In this document: positions 55,918 to 64,000 of the stretch, one piece after another
Layout: each line of letters opens with the position of its first letter
Position numbering within the stretch: position 1 is the first letter of the stretch
Assembly: GCA_965218875.1 (NCBI GenBank)
Contig: OZ244707.1
Location: 186,001-250,000 of the forward strand
From: CBDCMJ01 sp965218875
Lineage (GTDB): Bacteria > Chloroflexota > Dehalococcoidia > Lucifugimonadales > UBA3495
Direction: 5' to 3'
DNA length: 64,000 nt
The notes under the pieces: generated by a model
The model's input: the letters and a program-made list of their open reading frames with translations, nothing else
The model's database searches: none
Told to the model about the DNA's origin: nothing
Program-made: the position numbers and the translations under genes

Positions 55918-58900
55918 ATGTTCAAACCCGTCTCCAGCCGGGTCAGCTTCCCTGAGGTTGACTCCGCTGTCCTAGAACACTGGAAAAGCCGGGACGTTTT
56001 TCGCCGCACCACCACGGACCGGGAAGACGCTCCCCTATTCATGCTCTTCGAGGGGCCGCCCACGGCCAACGGCAGTCCGGGCATCCATCACGTGCTGGCC
56101 CGGGTTTTCAAAGACGTGGTCTGCCGCTACCGGACGATGAAGGGTTATCGGGTCCTCCGCAAGGGCGGCTGGGACACCCACGGGCTTCCGGTAGAGCTGG
56201 AGGTGGAGAAGGACCTGGGACTCAAGAGCAAGCGGGAGATTGAAGAGTACGGCATCGAGAAATTCAACATTAAGTGCCGCGAAAGCGTGTTCCACTACCT
56301 GAAGGACTGGGAGACCCTCACCGACCGCATCGGCTTCTGGGTGGACATGGATGACCCCTACGTGACCCTGGAAAACGGGTACATAGAGTCGGGTTGGGCG
56401 ATACTGAAGAACTTCTGGGACCGGGGGCTGCTGTATCAAGACATGCGGGGGACTCCCCACTGTCCGCGATGCGTTACCAGCCTGAGCTCCCACGAGGTGG
56501 CCCTGGGCTATAAAGAGGACACCCCAGACCCATCGGTGTTCGTCAAGTTTCGGCTGTCGGGGCCGGAAAGCGACTCCCTCGACGGGGCTTACGACGCTTT
56601 GGTCTCCCACGGTCAGCCGGTCTATCTGCTGGCCTGGACCACCACTCCCTGGACCCTGCCCGGCAACACCGCGCTGGCCGTGGACGCGACCGCAGCCTAC
56701 AGCCTGGTGGAGGTCGAAAGCGAGGCGGGGCCGGAGCGTCTGGTGCTGGCGGCGGAGCTGGTGGACCAGGTCATCGGCAAGCCCCACCGGGTGCTGTCGA
56801 CGTTGAAGGGCCGGGCGTTGGTGGCGCTGACCTACGAAAAACTCTACGACCCCGTCTCTTACGGGAGCGAAATCAAGCAGTTTACGCGCTCCGGGGCGGC
56901 CGGCGCCGCAACCTTGGAGCCAGCCGACCATTTCGACGCCAAGGTGGTGGACGCCGACTTCGTGTCCATGGAAGACGGCACCGGCATCGTGCACATCGCC
57001 CCGGCTTTCGGCGACGAGGACCTGACCCTGGGACGGAGCAAGGAGCTGCCCTTCGTTCAACCGGTGGACCTGTTGGGCAACGTCACCGGCGGCTACCCCT
57101 TCGCCGGGAAGTTCGTCAAGGACGCCGACGACGCCATCATGGACGACCTCAGAGAACGGGGGCTGCTGTTCCACCGGGACGTCTACCGTCACACCTATCC
57201 CTTCTGCTGGCGCTGCGACACGCCCCTGCTCTACTACGCCAAGACTTCCTGGTACATCCGCACCTCAGAGCACAAGAACGAGTTGGTGGAGGGCAACGGC
57301 AGGATTAACTGGTACCCCGATTACGTCAAGGACGGCCGCTTCGGCGAGTGGCTGCGCAACAACGTGGACTGGGCGATATCCCGGGAAAGGTATTGGGGCA
57401 CGCCCATACCGGTATGGCAGTGCGGGGTTTGCCGGCGCCTGGAGTGCGTGGGCAGCGTGGAGGAACTGCGGAAGCTCGCGTCTGCTGTTCACCAGGATGG
57501 CATCGATAACCTGGACCTCCACCGCCCCCACGTGGACCGTGTGACTCTTCAGTGCCCCGCCGAGGGATGTGACGGCGAGATGCTCCGCATTCCCGAGGTG
57601 ATGGACGCCTGGTTCGACTCGGGCGCCATGCCCTTCGCCCAGTGGCACTATCCCTTCGAGAACCGGGGCATCGACGACGACGGCCGGTTCCCGGCGGACT
57701 ACATCTGCGAAGCCGTGGACCAGACCCGGGGCTGGTTCTACAGCCTGCACGCCCTGTCCACCCTGCTCAAGGGGCAGCCGGCGTTCCGCAACGTCATCTG
57801 TCTTGGCCTGGTATTGGACGAGCGGGGCCGCAAGATGAGCAAGCGGGTGGGCAACGTGGTGGAACCCCTGCCGGTGCTGGACGAGCATGGAGCGGACGCG
57901 CTGCGCTGGTACCTCTTCACCGCGTCCCATCCCGGCGAGTCGCGGCGCTTCTCCGCCAAGCTGGTCAACGAGACCCTGCGCCGCGTTTTGCTGACCCTAT
58001 GGAACGTCTACTCCTTCTTCGCCAACTACGGGTCCATCGACAAGTTCCACCCTGACCAGGTCCCGGCAGACTGGAAGCCGGAGAACGAGTTGGACCGCTG
58101 GATTCTGTCGGAGCTCAACGTTCTGATATCCCAGGTGGACGGCTACCTGGACGGCTACGACCCCACCAACGCCGGACGCCGGATACAGGAGTTCATCGAC
58201 CAACTATCCAACTGGTACGTGCGCCGCAGCCGGCGCCGCTTTTGGAGGAGCGAGGGCGATGCCGACAAGCTGTCGGGCTATATGTCCCTCTACACCTGCC
58301 TGGTGTCGCTGTCCAAGCTGATGGCGCCCCTGGCGCCGTTCGTTTCTGAGGAGATGTACCGGAACCTGGTGTGCTCCGTGGACCCCGATGCGCCCGACAG
58401 CGTGCACCTGGCCCAGTTCCCCAGCGCCGACGAGTCACTGGTGGACCAGCCGCTCATGGAAGCGACACGGCTGGCTATGCGCGTAGCCAGCATGGGCCGG
58501 AGCGCCCGCTCCAAGGCCGGCGTCAAGGTGCGCCAGCCGCTGGCCTCTGTGGCGGTCATGACTCGCTCGCCCGACGAGCGGGAGTATCTGGACCTGGTCA
58601 AGCCCCAAGTCCTGGAGGAATTGAACATCAAGGAGTTGTCCCACCTGGAAGCGTCGTCTGACCTGGTGTGGCGGGCCCAAGAGTCGGCGGGAGACCGGGG
58701 CGAGACCGTAGTCCAGTGGGACAATTACGCGGTGGCGTTGGACAGCGGATACGCCGTGGCCGTCGCCCTGGCCGTCAGCCCGGAGCTGGCGGAAGAGGGC
58801 CTGGCCAGGGAACTGGTGCACCGGATTCAGAATCTGCGGCGGGCCGCGGACTTCGAGGTGACCGACCGCATCGTCACCTACTACGAAGCGCCCGAGCCGA

Positions 58901-59052
58901 TAGCCGGCGTGATGACCGGGGCCTTTGCCGAGTACATACGCGAGGAAACGCTTAGCGAGGAACTTCGGGCCGGGCCGCCGCAGGACGGAGCCCAGGTGGA
59001 AACCTCCAAGGTGGAAGGGGCCGAAGTGACCCTTGGAGTGCGCCGCGCTTAA
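55918..59052 (+). CDS. ileS: Isoleucyl-tRNA synthetase, long (type-2-like) form
   Basis: 1044 residues from ATG 55918 (a TTG at 55909 is the longest possible start). HIGH-type motif GPPTANGSPGIHHVLARVFK (~44-63); editing domain with WTTTPWTLPGNTALAVD; KMSKS-type motif ERGRKMSKRVGNVVEP (~640); anticodon-binding domain and a C-terminal GST-like region. The length and motif style match the eukaryote-like IleRS2 class, often mupirocin-tolerant. No T-box leader is visible upstream. Confidence 0.96.
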   Translation: MFKPVSSRVSFPEVDSAVLEHWKSRDVFRRTTTDREDAPLFMLFEGPPTANGSPGIHHVLARVFKDVVCRYRTMKGYRVLRKGGWDTHGLPVELEVEKDLGLKSKREIEEYGIEKFNIKCRESVFHYLKDWETLTDRIGFWVDMDDPYVTLENGYIESGWAILKNFWDRGLLYQDMRGTPHCPRCVTSLSSHEVALGYKEDTPDPSVFVKFRLSGPESDSLDGAYDALVSHGQPVYLLAWTTTPWTLPGNTALAVDATAAYSLVEVESEAGPERLVLAAELVDQVIGKPHRVLSTLKGRALVALTYEKLYDPVSYGSEIKQFTRSGAAGAATLEPADHFDAKVVDADFVSMEDGTGIVHIAPAFGDEDLTLGRSKELPFVQPVDLLGNVTGGYPFAGKFVKDADDAIMDDLRERGLLFHRDVYRHTYPFCWRCDTPLLYYAKTSWYIRTSEHKNELVEGNGRINWYPDYVKDGRFGEWLRNNVDWAISRERYWGTPIPVWQCGVCRRLECVGSVEELRKLASAVHQDGIDNLDLHRPHVDRVTLQCPAEGCDGEMLRIPEVMDAWFDSGAMPFAQWHYPFENRGIDDDGRFPADYICEAVDQTRGWFYSLHALSTLLKGQPAFRNVICLGLVLDERGRKMSKRVGNVVEPLPVLDEHGADALRWYLFTASHPGESRRFSAKLVNETLRRVLLTLWNVYSFFANYGSIDKFHPDQVPADWKPENELDRWILSELNVLISQVDGYLDGYDPTNAGRRIQEFIDQLSNWYVRRSRRRFWRSEGDADKLSGYMSLYTCLVSLSKLMAPLAPFVSEEMYRNLVCSVDPDAPDSVHLAQFPSADESLVDQPLMEATRLAMRVASMGRSARSKAGVKVRQPLASVAVMTRSPDEREYLDLVKPQVLEELNIKELSHLEASSDLVWRAQESAGDRGETVVQWDNYAVALDSGYAVAVALAVSPELAEEGLARELVHRIQNLRRAADFEVTDRIVTYYEAPEPIAGVMTGAFAEYIREETLSEELRAGPPQDGAQVETSKVEGAEVTLGVRRA

Positions 59053-59063
59053 AGCCGTCGGAC

Positions 59064-59885
59064 ATGCCCGAGCTTCCTGAGGTTGAAAATACCCGCCGTT
59101 ACCTGCTGCAGGCCGGGCTTCCCGGCCGCACCTTCACCGGCGCGGACGTCGGTTGGGCCAAGGCGGTGCAGACCCCCTCCCTGGAAGAGTTCGTCCTTGG
59201 CCTGACGGGTAGGACGGCGCAGACCGTCGGACGCCGCGGCAAGTACCTACTGGTCCCGTTGAGCGAGAGAGGGTCGCCGGCGGTGTCTACCCTGGTCCTG
59301 CATTTGGGCATGACCGGCGGCCTGCGGGTCCAACACCCCCGGACCGACCCCCACCCAATGACCCGCCACGTCTTTCACCTGGACGACGGCACTGACCTTC
59401 GCTTCCAGGATGGCCGCAAGTTCGGCAAGCTGTGGCTGGCCGATGACCCCACGGACGTTCTTCCTCCCCTCAGCCCGGACCCGCTTGAGGAAAACTTCAC
59501 CGCCGACCTGCTGGTCCGGAGTTTCCAGGGAAAGACCGCGCCGGTAAAGGCGCTGTTGCTGGAGCAGTCCATCGTTGCCGGCATGGGCAACCTCTACGCC
59601 GACGAGTCCCTGTTCCTGGCCGGCATTCATCCCCTGCGGCCCGCCTCGGAGATTACCCCCTCAGAGGTTTCCCAACTGCGGGAGAGCATTGTCCTCGCCC
59701 TAAGTACCGCCGTGAAGGCATACGAGGAGCGCCGGAACGAGGACTGGCCCGACCCGCCCCTGGCGTTAAGCCCTTGGTCCATACCCCGGAAACAGGGAGA
59801 CGGGTGTCCCCGCTGCTCCGGACCGGTGTCCGCCATCAGGGTTAGAGGGCGAGGCACCTGTTTCTGTCCCCACTGTCAGCGCTAG
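59064..59885 (+). CDS. mutM: Formamidopyrimidine-DNA glycosylase
   Basis: 273 residues. It begins MPELPEVENTRRYLLQAGLP with the catalytic Pro and Glu at the N-terminus, followed by GRRGKYLLVPLSERG, DLRFQDGRKFGKLWLA and the helix-two-turn-helix VAGMGNLYADESLFLAGIHP. A C-terminal zinc finger (C-x2-C…C-x2-C: CPRCSGPVSAIRVRGRGTCF-CPHCQ) completes it. It removes oxidised purines such as 8-oxoguanine. It is 11 bp after ileS and probably cotranscribed. Confidence 0.95.
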   Translation: MPELPEVENTRRYLLQAGLPGRTFTGADVGWAKAVQTPSLEEFVLGLTGRTAQTVGRRGKYLLVPLSERGSPAVSTLVLHLGMTGGLRVQHPRTDPHPMTRHVFHLDDGTDLRFQDGRKFGKLWLADDPTDVLPPLSPDPLEENFTADLLVRSFQGKTAPVKALLLEQSIVAGMGNLYADESLFLAGIHPLRPASEITPSEVSQLRESIVLALSTAVKAYEERRNEDWPDPPLALSPWSIPRKQGDGCPRCSGPVSAIRVRGRGTCFCPHCQR

Positions 59886-60026
59886 ACGGCGCGTAATGCC
59901 GCGGGACACGAAAACGGCTGGCGCGGGCCGACGTGATGATGGATCTCTATAGGTTTCACTCCCAGATCGGGAAGCCTCCAGAACCCTATTGTATCCACGG
60001 CAATTACGCCTTACATTAGCACAAGG

Positions 60027-60101
60027 GCCGGTGTAGCTCAGTGGTAGAGCAGCGGTTTCGTAAACCGCAGGCCAAGGGTTCGAATCCCCTCACCGGCTCC
60101 A
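60027..60101 (+). tRNA. tRNA-Thr (CGT anticodon)
   Basis: Acceptor GCCGGTG/CACCGGC, D-arm AGCTCAGTGGTAGAGCA, anticodon stem CGGTT/AACCG with loop TCGTA centred on CGT, T-arm AGGGTTCGAATCCCC, discriminator T and encoded CCA. Confidence 0.95.
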
Positions 60102-60255
60102 GCCCTCCGCTCCAACCCCAAGACCCCTGCGGCCCCAATGCACCAGCCCCGGGCCCTGCACTCCCCCGCCACGCGCGCCGGGGGGCAGGTTGTCGTATAC
60201 TGATACCCGGTGCAGCCCGCTGCTCCGACAATACTCTGGCACATTCTGCGAGGAT

Positions 60256-60816
60256 ATGATGGCCCGTGTTCCCGCTTTGAATCGAGAGAACATCCCCGAA
60301 GTCCACAGAGCCACCTTTGACGAGCTGGTCCGCGAGCGCGGCGAGGTGCCCGCCTTCGGTCCGGCCTCGGTCATGTTCAACGCCCCGGAGGCGGCGAAAC
60401 GGGCCCTGGGTCTGGCGGCCTACTTGCGGACGGACACGTCCCTGGAGCCGCGGATCAGGGAGCTTGCCATGCTGCTGACGGCCCGGGAAAACGACTGCCA
60501 ATTTATCTGGAACGCCCACGCTCCCCCGGCCCGGGCGTCCGGATTGAATGACGCTATCGTGGACGCACTGCGAGACCGCCGGGACCTTCCCAATCTGTCT
60601 CCCGACGAGGCCGCGGTGGTCGACTATGGCCGTGAGTTCTTCCGCACCCGCCGGGTCAGCCAGGGTGCCTTCGACGCCGCGCTGGCCCAGTTCGGAGTGC
60701 TGGGGTTGAGCGAACTCACCACCCTCATGGGTTGTTACGCCATGCTGGCCTTCAACGTCAATGCCTTTGGCGTCGAACTTCCCCCGGACCGGACCGAGGA
60801 GGCGTTGCCCGTGTAA
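60256..60816 (+). CDS. Carboxymuconolactone decarboxylase-family protein
   Basis: 186 residues from ATG 60256. AhpD/CMD-like helical pattern: ELVRERGEVPAFGPASVMFN, EPRIRELAMLLTARENDCQF and IWNAHAPPARASGLNDAIVD. The AhpD CxxC redox pair is reduced to a single Cys, so it is closer to CMD-type proteins without peroxidase activity. It precedes an epoxide-hydrolase-like gene on the same strand; the group looks catabolic. Confidence 0.87.
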   Translation: MMARVPALNRENIPEVHRATFDELVRERGEVPAFGPASVMFNAPEAAKRALGLAAYLRTDTSLEPRIRELAMLLTARENDCQFIWNAHAPPARASGLNDAIVDALRDRRDLPNLSPDEAAVVDYGREFFRTRRVSQGAFDAALAQFGVLGLSELTTLMGCYAMLAFNVNAFGVELPPDRTEEALPV

Positions 60817-60918
60817 GTTGCCGAACACCGGGTGGACGCCGGGTTCCCCGCTCGACAACCGTCAAGAACCCCAACCCCTTGGAGCCCCACGAGGCGCGTA
60901 TCAACGGAGGTGCACCTG

Positions 60919-61788
60919 ATGAGTGACCAGTGGGACCATAGCACGGCTGTGGTAAACGGGATAAAGATACACTACGTCACCCAGGGAACGGGTGAGCCGG
61001 TGATGATGCTCCACGGCTGGCCCGAGTTCTGGTATAGCTGGCGGCGCCAGATTCCGGCCCTGGCCGAAAGGTACCAGGTTATCGTCCCCGACCTGCGCGG
61101 GTTCGGGTACTCGGACAAGCCCCTCGCCGGCTACGACACCAGGACTTCGGCGTCGGACATGTACGAGCTGATGCGCGCCTTGGGTCACGAGCAAACGTTG
61201 ATGGTGGCCCACGACATCGGCGCCCGGGTGGCCTTTCGGTTTGCCCTGGACCACGAGGACGCGGTCAGGAAGCTGGCGCTGCTGGACTCCACTCCGCCGA
61301 CGGAGCTCCTGGGGCCGCAGAATCCGGCGGTAATCCGGGAGCGTTGGCACGTGTACTTCCACCAGCAGTTCGATCTGCCGGAAAAGTTGTTGGAAGGCAA
61401 AGAGGAAGTGTACCTGTGGCACATACTCCGGGACTGGTCGGTGAACCAGTATCCCGTCAGCGGTGAGGAGTTGGCGGAGTACGTAATGGCCTACCGCCAG
61501 CCGGGAGCCTGGAGAGGAGGGTTCAACTACTACCGCGCCATGGCGGACCAGGACCCGCCCCAGTGGCAGGCCGACGCCGACAGGCAGTTGGACGTCCCCT
61601 TCCTGTTCCTGTTTGGCAGCAGACGGGCCAACACCGCCAGGGCCATGGGCACGGCGCCCTTGGAAGAAGTGTGGAAGAGAAACTTCCCCCAGGCCCTGGC
61701 CAAGAACCTGGGAGAGTACGGTCACTTCATACAGTGGGAGGCCCCGGACCTGGTGAACCGGGAGCTACTGGCCTTCCTGGCCCAGTAG
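60919..61788 (+). CDS. Alpha/beta hydrolase, epoxide-hydrolase-like
   Basis: 289 residues from ATG 60919, chosen for its GGAGG RBS. Signatures: MMLHGWPEFWYSWRRQIPAL (oxyanion HGWPE), PDLRGFGYSDKPLAGYD and MVAHDIGARVAFRFALDHED (nucleophile Asp). The closing His is in EYGHFIQWEAPDLVNRELLA. The HGWPEFWYSW pattern and Asp nucleophile match soluble epoxide hydrolases; fluoroacetate or haloalkane dehalogenase activity is an alternative. Confidence 0.88.
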   Translation: MSDQWDHSTAVVNGIKIHYVTQGTGEPVMMLHGWPEFWYSWRRQIPALAERYQVIVPDLRGFGYSDKPLAGYDTRTSASDMYELMRALGHEQTLMVAHDIGARVAFRFALDHEDAVRKLALLDSTPPTELLGPQNPAVIRERWHVYFHQQFDLPEKLLEGKEEVYLWHILRDWSVNQYPVSGEELAEYVMAYRQPGAWRGGFNYYRAMADQDPPQWQADADRQLDVPFLFLFGSRRANTARAMGTAPLEEVWKRNFPQALAKNLGEYGHFIQWEAPDLVNRELLAFLAQ

Positions 61789-61829
61789 GGCCTCCCCGCT
61801 TCTCGAGCCTGGCGGCGTGAGCCGGAGTC

Positions 61830-63062
61830 CTACCTAAACTCCGGCATTACGTCCCTGGCAAACCACTCCAGTTGCTGCAGGCACAACTCGTCGCTCATCT
61901 GATCGTCGGTGAAGAAGCCCAACCGCTGGGGTTGCACTTCGTCGGCGAAGTCATGGATGCCGCGCTTCACGTCGTCAGGCGTGCCGCAAATAACCAGCCC
62001 GGCGCGCACCATGCGGTCGTAGGTCCATTCCTCCGGGGGCAGCGGCTGTCCCGGGTATTTCTCCTCGTCCTCGGGCAGCCTCATGCTCTCGAAGAAGCCA
62101 AACCCACCAAAGAAGTGCGTGGAAATGCGGCCCAGGTGCCTCTCCCCAAGATCGTAGGCCTCCTGGTAGGTGTTGCCCAAGTAGAACATCCGCATCACCC
62201 CCAGGTTATCCCCCAGCTTCACGTCGCGCCCGTGCTTGATGGATGTGTCGCGGTAAACCTCGAACAGGGTGCGAAGCCTGTCCTTGTCGGTCACGATGAA
62301 CCAAGTAGCGTGATTGTTTTCAGCGCAGTACTCGACGGAGGTCTCGCTGAAGGAGAAGGGTTGCACGATGGGCGGGTAGGGTTCCTGGTAGGGCTTGGGG
62401 ACCACGGTAACGGCGCGGACAACCCCGCTGTCATCCACCTCGCCCGGCGCTCCAAAGGGCCTCGTCCAGCCCTCCGCGATGGGCCAGCGGGTGATCCCCT
62501 CTTCATAGGGGAAGGGAATTTGAAAGTGCTCGGTGTCCATGCTCAGCGGCTCCTCGGTCCAGGCCCGCTTCATGATATCCAGAAAGTCCCTGAAGACTTT
62601 CCTGTTGTGGTCGTCGGTGTCCGAGCCGTCGCTGGCAGTCCCTCTGACCCGGTATTTCTGGCCCATGATATTGGTCCAGCGGTCCTGGTAGCCCCTGGCC
62701 ACGCCCACCTGCAGCCGTCCCTTGGTCAGGTGGTCCACGACGGCGAACTCTTCGGCCAAGCGGATCGGGTTCCATCCCGGCAGGACGCAGCCAAGGGGGA
62801 AGAACTTCAGGCGTTTGGTCCGGGCGGCCAGATCGGTGATGATCAGCAGGGGCGCCACCGAGACTTCCCAACCCTCGGACTCGAAATGGTGCTCGGTTAG
62901 ACAAAACCAGTCGTACCCAAGCTCATCGCCCCGGACCGCGACCTTGCGCATCAACTCGATCATTTCCTGGTAGCGCTCATTGTTGCGGGCAATGGGGCGC
63001 ATTTCGTGGCGTTCTTCCACAGTGGCCCGGATATTCGGGTTGAAGTAGATTACGAATTCCAT
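61830..63062 (-). CDS. LLM-class flavin-dependent monooxygenase
   Basis: 410 residues, bacterial-luciferase-like TIM barrel: VIYFNPNIRATVEERHEMRP, ELGYDWFCLTEHHFESEGW, LKFFPLGCVLPGWNPIRLAE, LTKGRLQVGVARGYQDRW and DTEHFQIPFPYEEGITRWP. It uses FMNH2 (or F420H2) and oxygen; the substrate is unknown. Many such paralogues are typical of SAR202-type Chloroflexota. The start is the ATG giving MEFVIYF. Confidence 0.92.
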   Translation of the reverse strand: MEFVIYFNPNIRATVEERHEMRPIARNNERYQEMIELMRKVAVRGDELGYDWFCLTEHHFESEGWEVSVAPLLIITDLAARTKRLKFFPLGCVLPGWNPIRLAEEFAVVDHLTKGRLQVGVARGYQDRWTNIMGQKYRVRGTASDGSDTDDHNRKVFRDFLDIMKRAWTEEPLSMDTEHFQIPFPYEEGITRWPIAEGWTRPFGAPGEVDDSGVVRAVTVVPKPYQEPYPPIVQPFSFSETSVEYCAENNHATWFIVTDKDRLRTLFEVYRDTSIKHGRDVKLGDNLGVMRMFYLGNTYQEAYDLGERHLGRISTHFFGGFGFFESMRLPEDEEKYPGQPLPPEEWTYDRMVRAGLVICGTPDDVKRGIHDFADEVQPQRLGFFTDDQMSDELCLQQLEWFARDVMPEFR

Positions 63063-63261
63063 CCTGTCATCCCCCTAAGCGCATCGACGTTGACTGCCAA
63101 TATTAACGGAAAGTCCCTTGGCAACACGAAGGGGGCACACTCACTAGGGAGCGCGCCCCCATTTTGCTGCCACTCTCACCCCGGGAGGCCCTCTGGACCT
63201 TGACCCACAGGGCCCCGGCCGCTATCCGCGGACAGCCCGCGGCAGCGGTAAATCCGAGGAG

Positions 63262-64000
63262 TTACCAGGGCAGATTGTACACCCGGGCGGCGTTGTTGCC
63301 CACGATCTTGGCCTTCTCTTCCGGCGTGCAGTCCACCAGGATCTCGTCGATGATCTGGCGGCTCTTGGGGAAGGTGGACTCCTGGTGGGGGTAGTCGGCG
63401 CCCCACAGCAGCTGGTCGACGCCTATGATACCGCGGTCCTTTATACCCAGGGCGTCCTCTTGGAAGCCAAGGAATATGTTGCTGTGGAAGTAGTCACTGG
63501 GCAGCGCTCCCTCCTTGAACCTGTAGGAACCGGCCACTCCCACGGCCCGCTGGGTGTAGTTGTAGTCCGCCCGGTCCAGGAAGTGAGGCGCCCAGGACAA
63601 CTCCATCTCGACGGAGCCAACCTGCAGCTTGGGGTAGCGCTCGAACACGCCGTTGAAGATCATGTGACCAATGGACATGCGCACCCAGTGATCCACGTTG
63701 GTCATGAAGTTGTGGGTCGCGGAGTCCAAGTCCTGGAACTCCTGGCCAGGGCCGGGCCGGTTAGTCCCGATGTGCAGGCTCAGGGGCATGTTGTTGGCCT
63801 GGGCAGCCGCCCACAACGGCTCGTATATAGGCAGGTCGTACTGCCTCTCGTCGGGCGGATAGACGGTGATCATGGCGCCGACGAAGCCGAGCTTGGCGCA
63901 GCGCTCCAACTCTTTGACGCCCTCGCCCACGTCATCGATGTTGACCATGGCTATGCCCTTCAGCCGCGACGGAATGGTGTTGCAGAACTCGGCCACCCAG
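63262..64000 (-). CDS. Amidohydrolase family 2 protein (N-terminus beyond window)
   Basis: At least 245 residues; the 5' end is cut by the right edge. Amidohydrolase_2 barrel elements are visible: GFVGAMITVYPPDERQYDLP, EPLWAAAQANNMPLSLHIGT (metal-site His), MSIGHMIFNGVFERYPKLQV and DQLLWGADYPHQESTFPKSR (catalytic Asp). The C-terminus TPEEKAKIVGNNAARVYNLP is typical. It resembles ACMSD/gamma-resorcylate decarboxylase-type enzymes acting on aromatic or heterocyclic acids. Confidence 0.9.
   Translation of the reverse strand, partial: WVAEFCNTIPSRLKGIAMVNIDDVGEGVKELERCAKLGFVGAMITVYPPDERQYDLPIYEPLWAAAQANNMPLSLHIGTNRPGPGQEFQDLDSATHNFMTNVDHWVRMSIGHMIFNGVFERYPKLQVGSVEMELSWAPHFLDRADYNYTQRAVGVAGSYRFKEGALPSDYFHSNIFLGFQEDALGIKDRGIIGVDQLLWGADYPHQESTFPKSRQIIDEILVDCTPEEKAKIVGNNAARVYNLPW

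Overview
The window is a GC-rich bacterial chromosome segment. Its content points to a Chloroflexota lineage, probably Dehalococcoidia or a SAR202-like group. The clues are TPT-rich lipoprotein and surface-protein linkers, a type-2-like isoleucyl-tRNA synthetase, many flavin-dependent oxidoreductase, CoA-transferase and amidohydrolase genes, and abundant 'GTCATTCC…GAGGAATC' palindromic intergenic repeats. The assignment rests on gene content only. The segment reads as a core chromosome of short co-directional operons interrupted by two mobile-element-scarred islands.

Layout. 1-8.4 kb: a NIL-domain protein with threonine synthase (minus strand), a large secreted Ig-like surface protein, a collagen-like membrane protein, a small retropepsin-like protein, a metallo-beta-lactamase-fold protein and BioY, with composite palindromic repeats between them. 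8.8-10.0 kb: a complete ISAs1-like insertion sequence (20-bp terminal repeats, 10-bp target duplication) whose transposase is split at an A-AAA-AAG slippery site. 10.1-17.6 kb: polX, a conserved unknown, valS, aroE and aroC. 17.7-19.9 kb: two RbsC-type permeases without an ATPase or binding protein. 20.2-22.1 kb: an IS66-like MITE, HicA/HicB, an integrase remnant and tRNA-Gly. 22.3-29.0 kb: a molybdenum hydroxylase large subunit, a restriction-modification pair (adenine methylase plus NotI-fold nuclease), and a GMC oxidoreductase with its small subunit. 29.0-34.0 kb: an accessory island ending at tRNA-Phe, with repeated PaREP1/HEPN-integrase-tail genes, pseudogenes, a group II intron 3' fragment and an att-like duplicate of the tRNA end. 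34.1-39.6 kb: pdxS/pdxT, a GNAT-like unknown, an R3H AAA ATPase, tmk, and a SelW-like selenoprotein hidden by an in-frame TGA. 40.3-49.9 kb: CoA transferase, NUDIX, ComF, a BNR-repeat protein, a DinB-like pair, a second MITE copy, an HMGL-like lyase and an ABC exporter. 50.2-55.7 kb: a TPP-riboswitch-controlled thiamin-precursor ABC transporter followed by a GYD-domain gene, tenA and thiD. 55.7-64 kb: an Uma2 remnant, ileS, mutM, tRNA-Thr, and a catabolic-looking group (CMD-family protein, epoxide-hydrolase-like enzyme, luciferase-like monooxygenase, amidohydrolase).

How the genes work together. The clearest functional units are the thiamin salvage locus (riboswitch, HMP-type transporter, TenA, ThiD), the PLP synthase pair PdxS/PdxT, the shikimate genes aroE-aroC, the overlapping methylase/NotI-fold nuclease, and the two-subunit GMC dehydrogenase. 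The points most worth a second look are the hidden selenoprotein, the NotI-fold system paired with an adenine methylase, the frameshifted ISAs1-like transposase, the matched MITEs with perfect 8-bp target duplications, and the layered integration history at tRNA-Phe.
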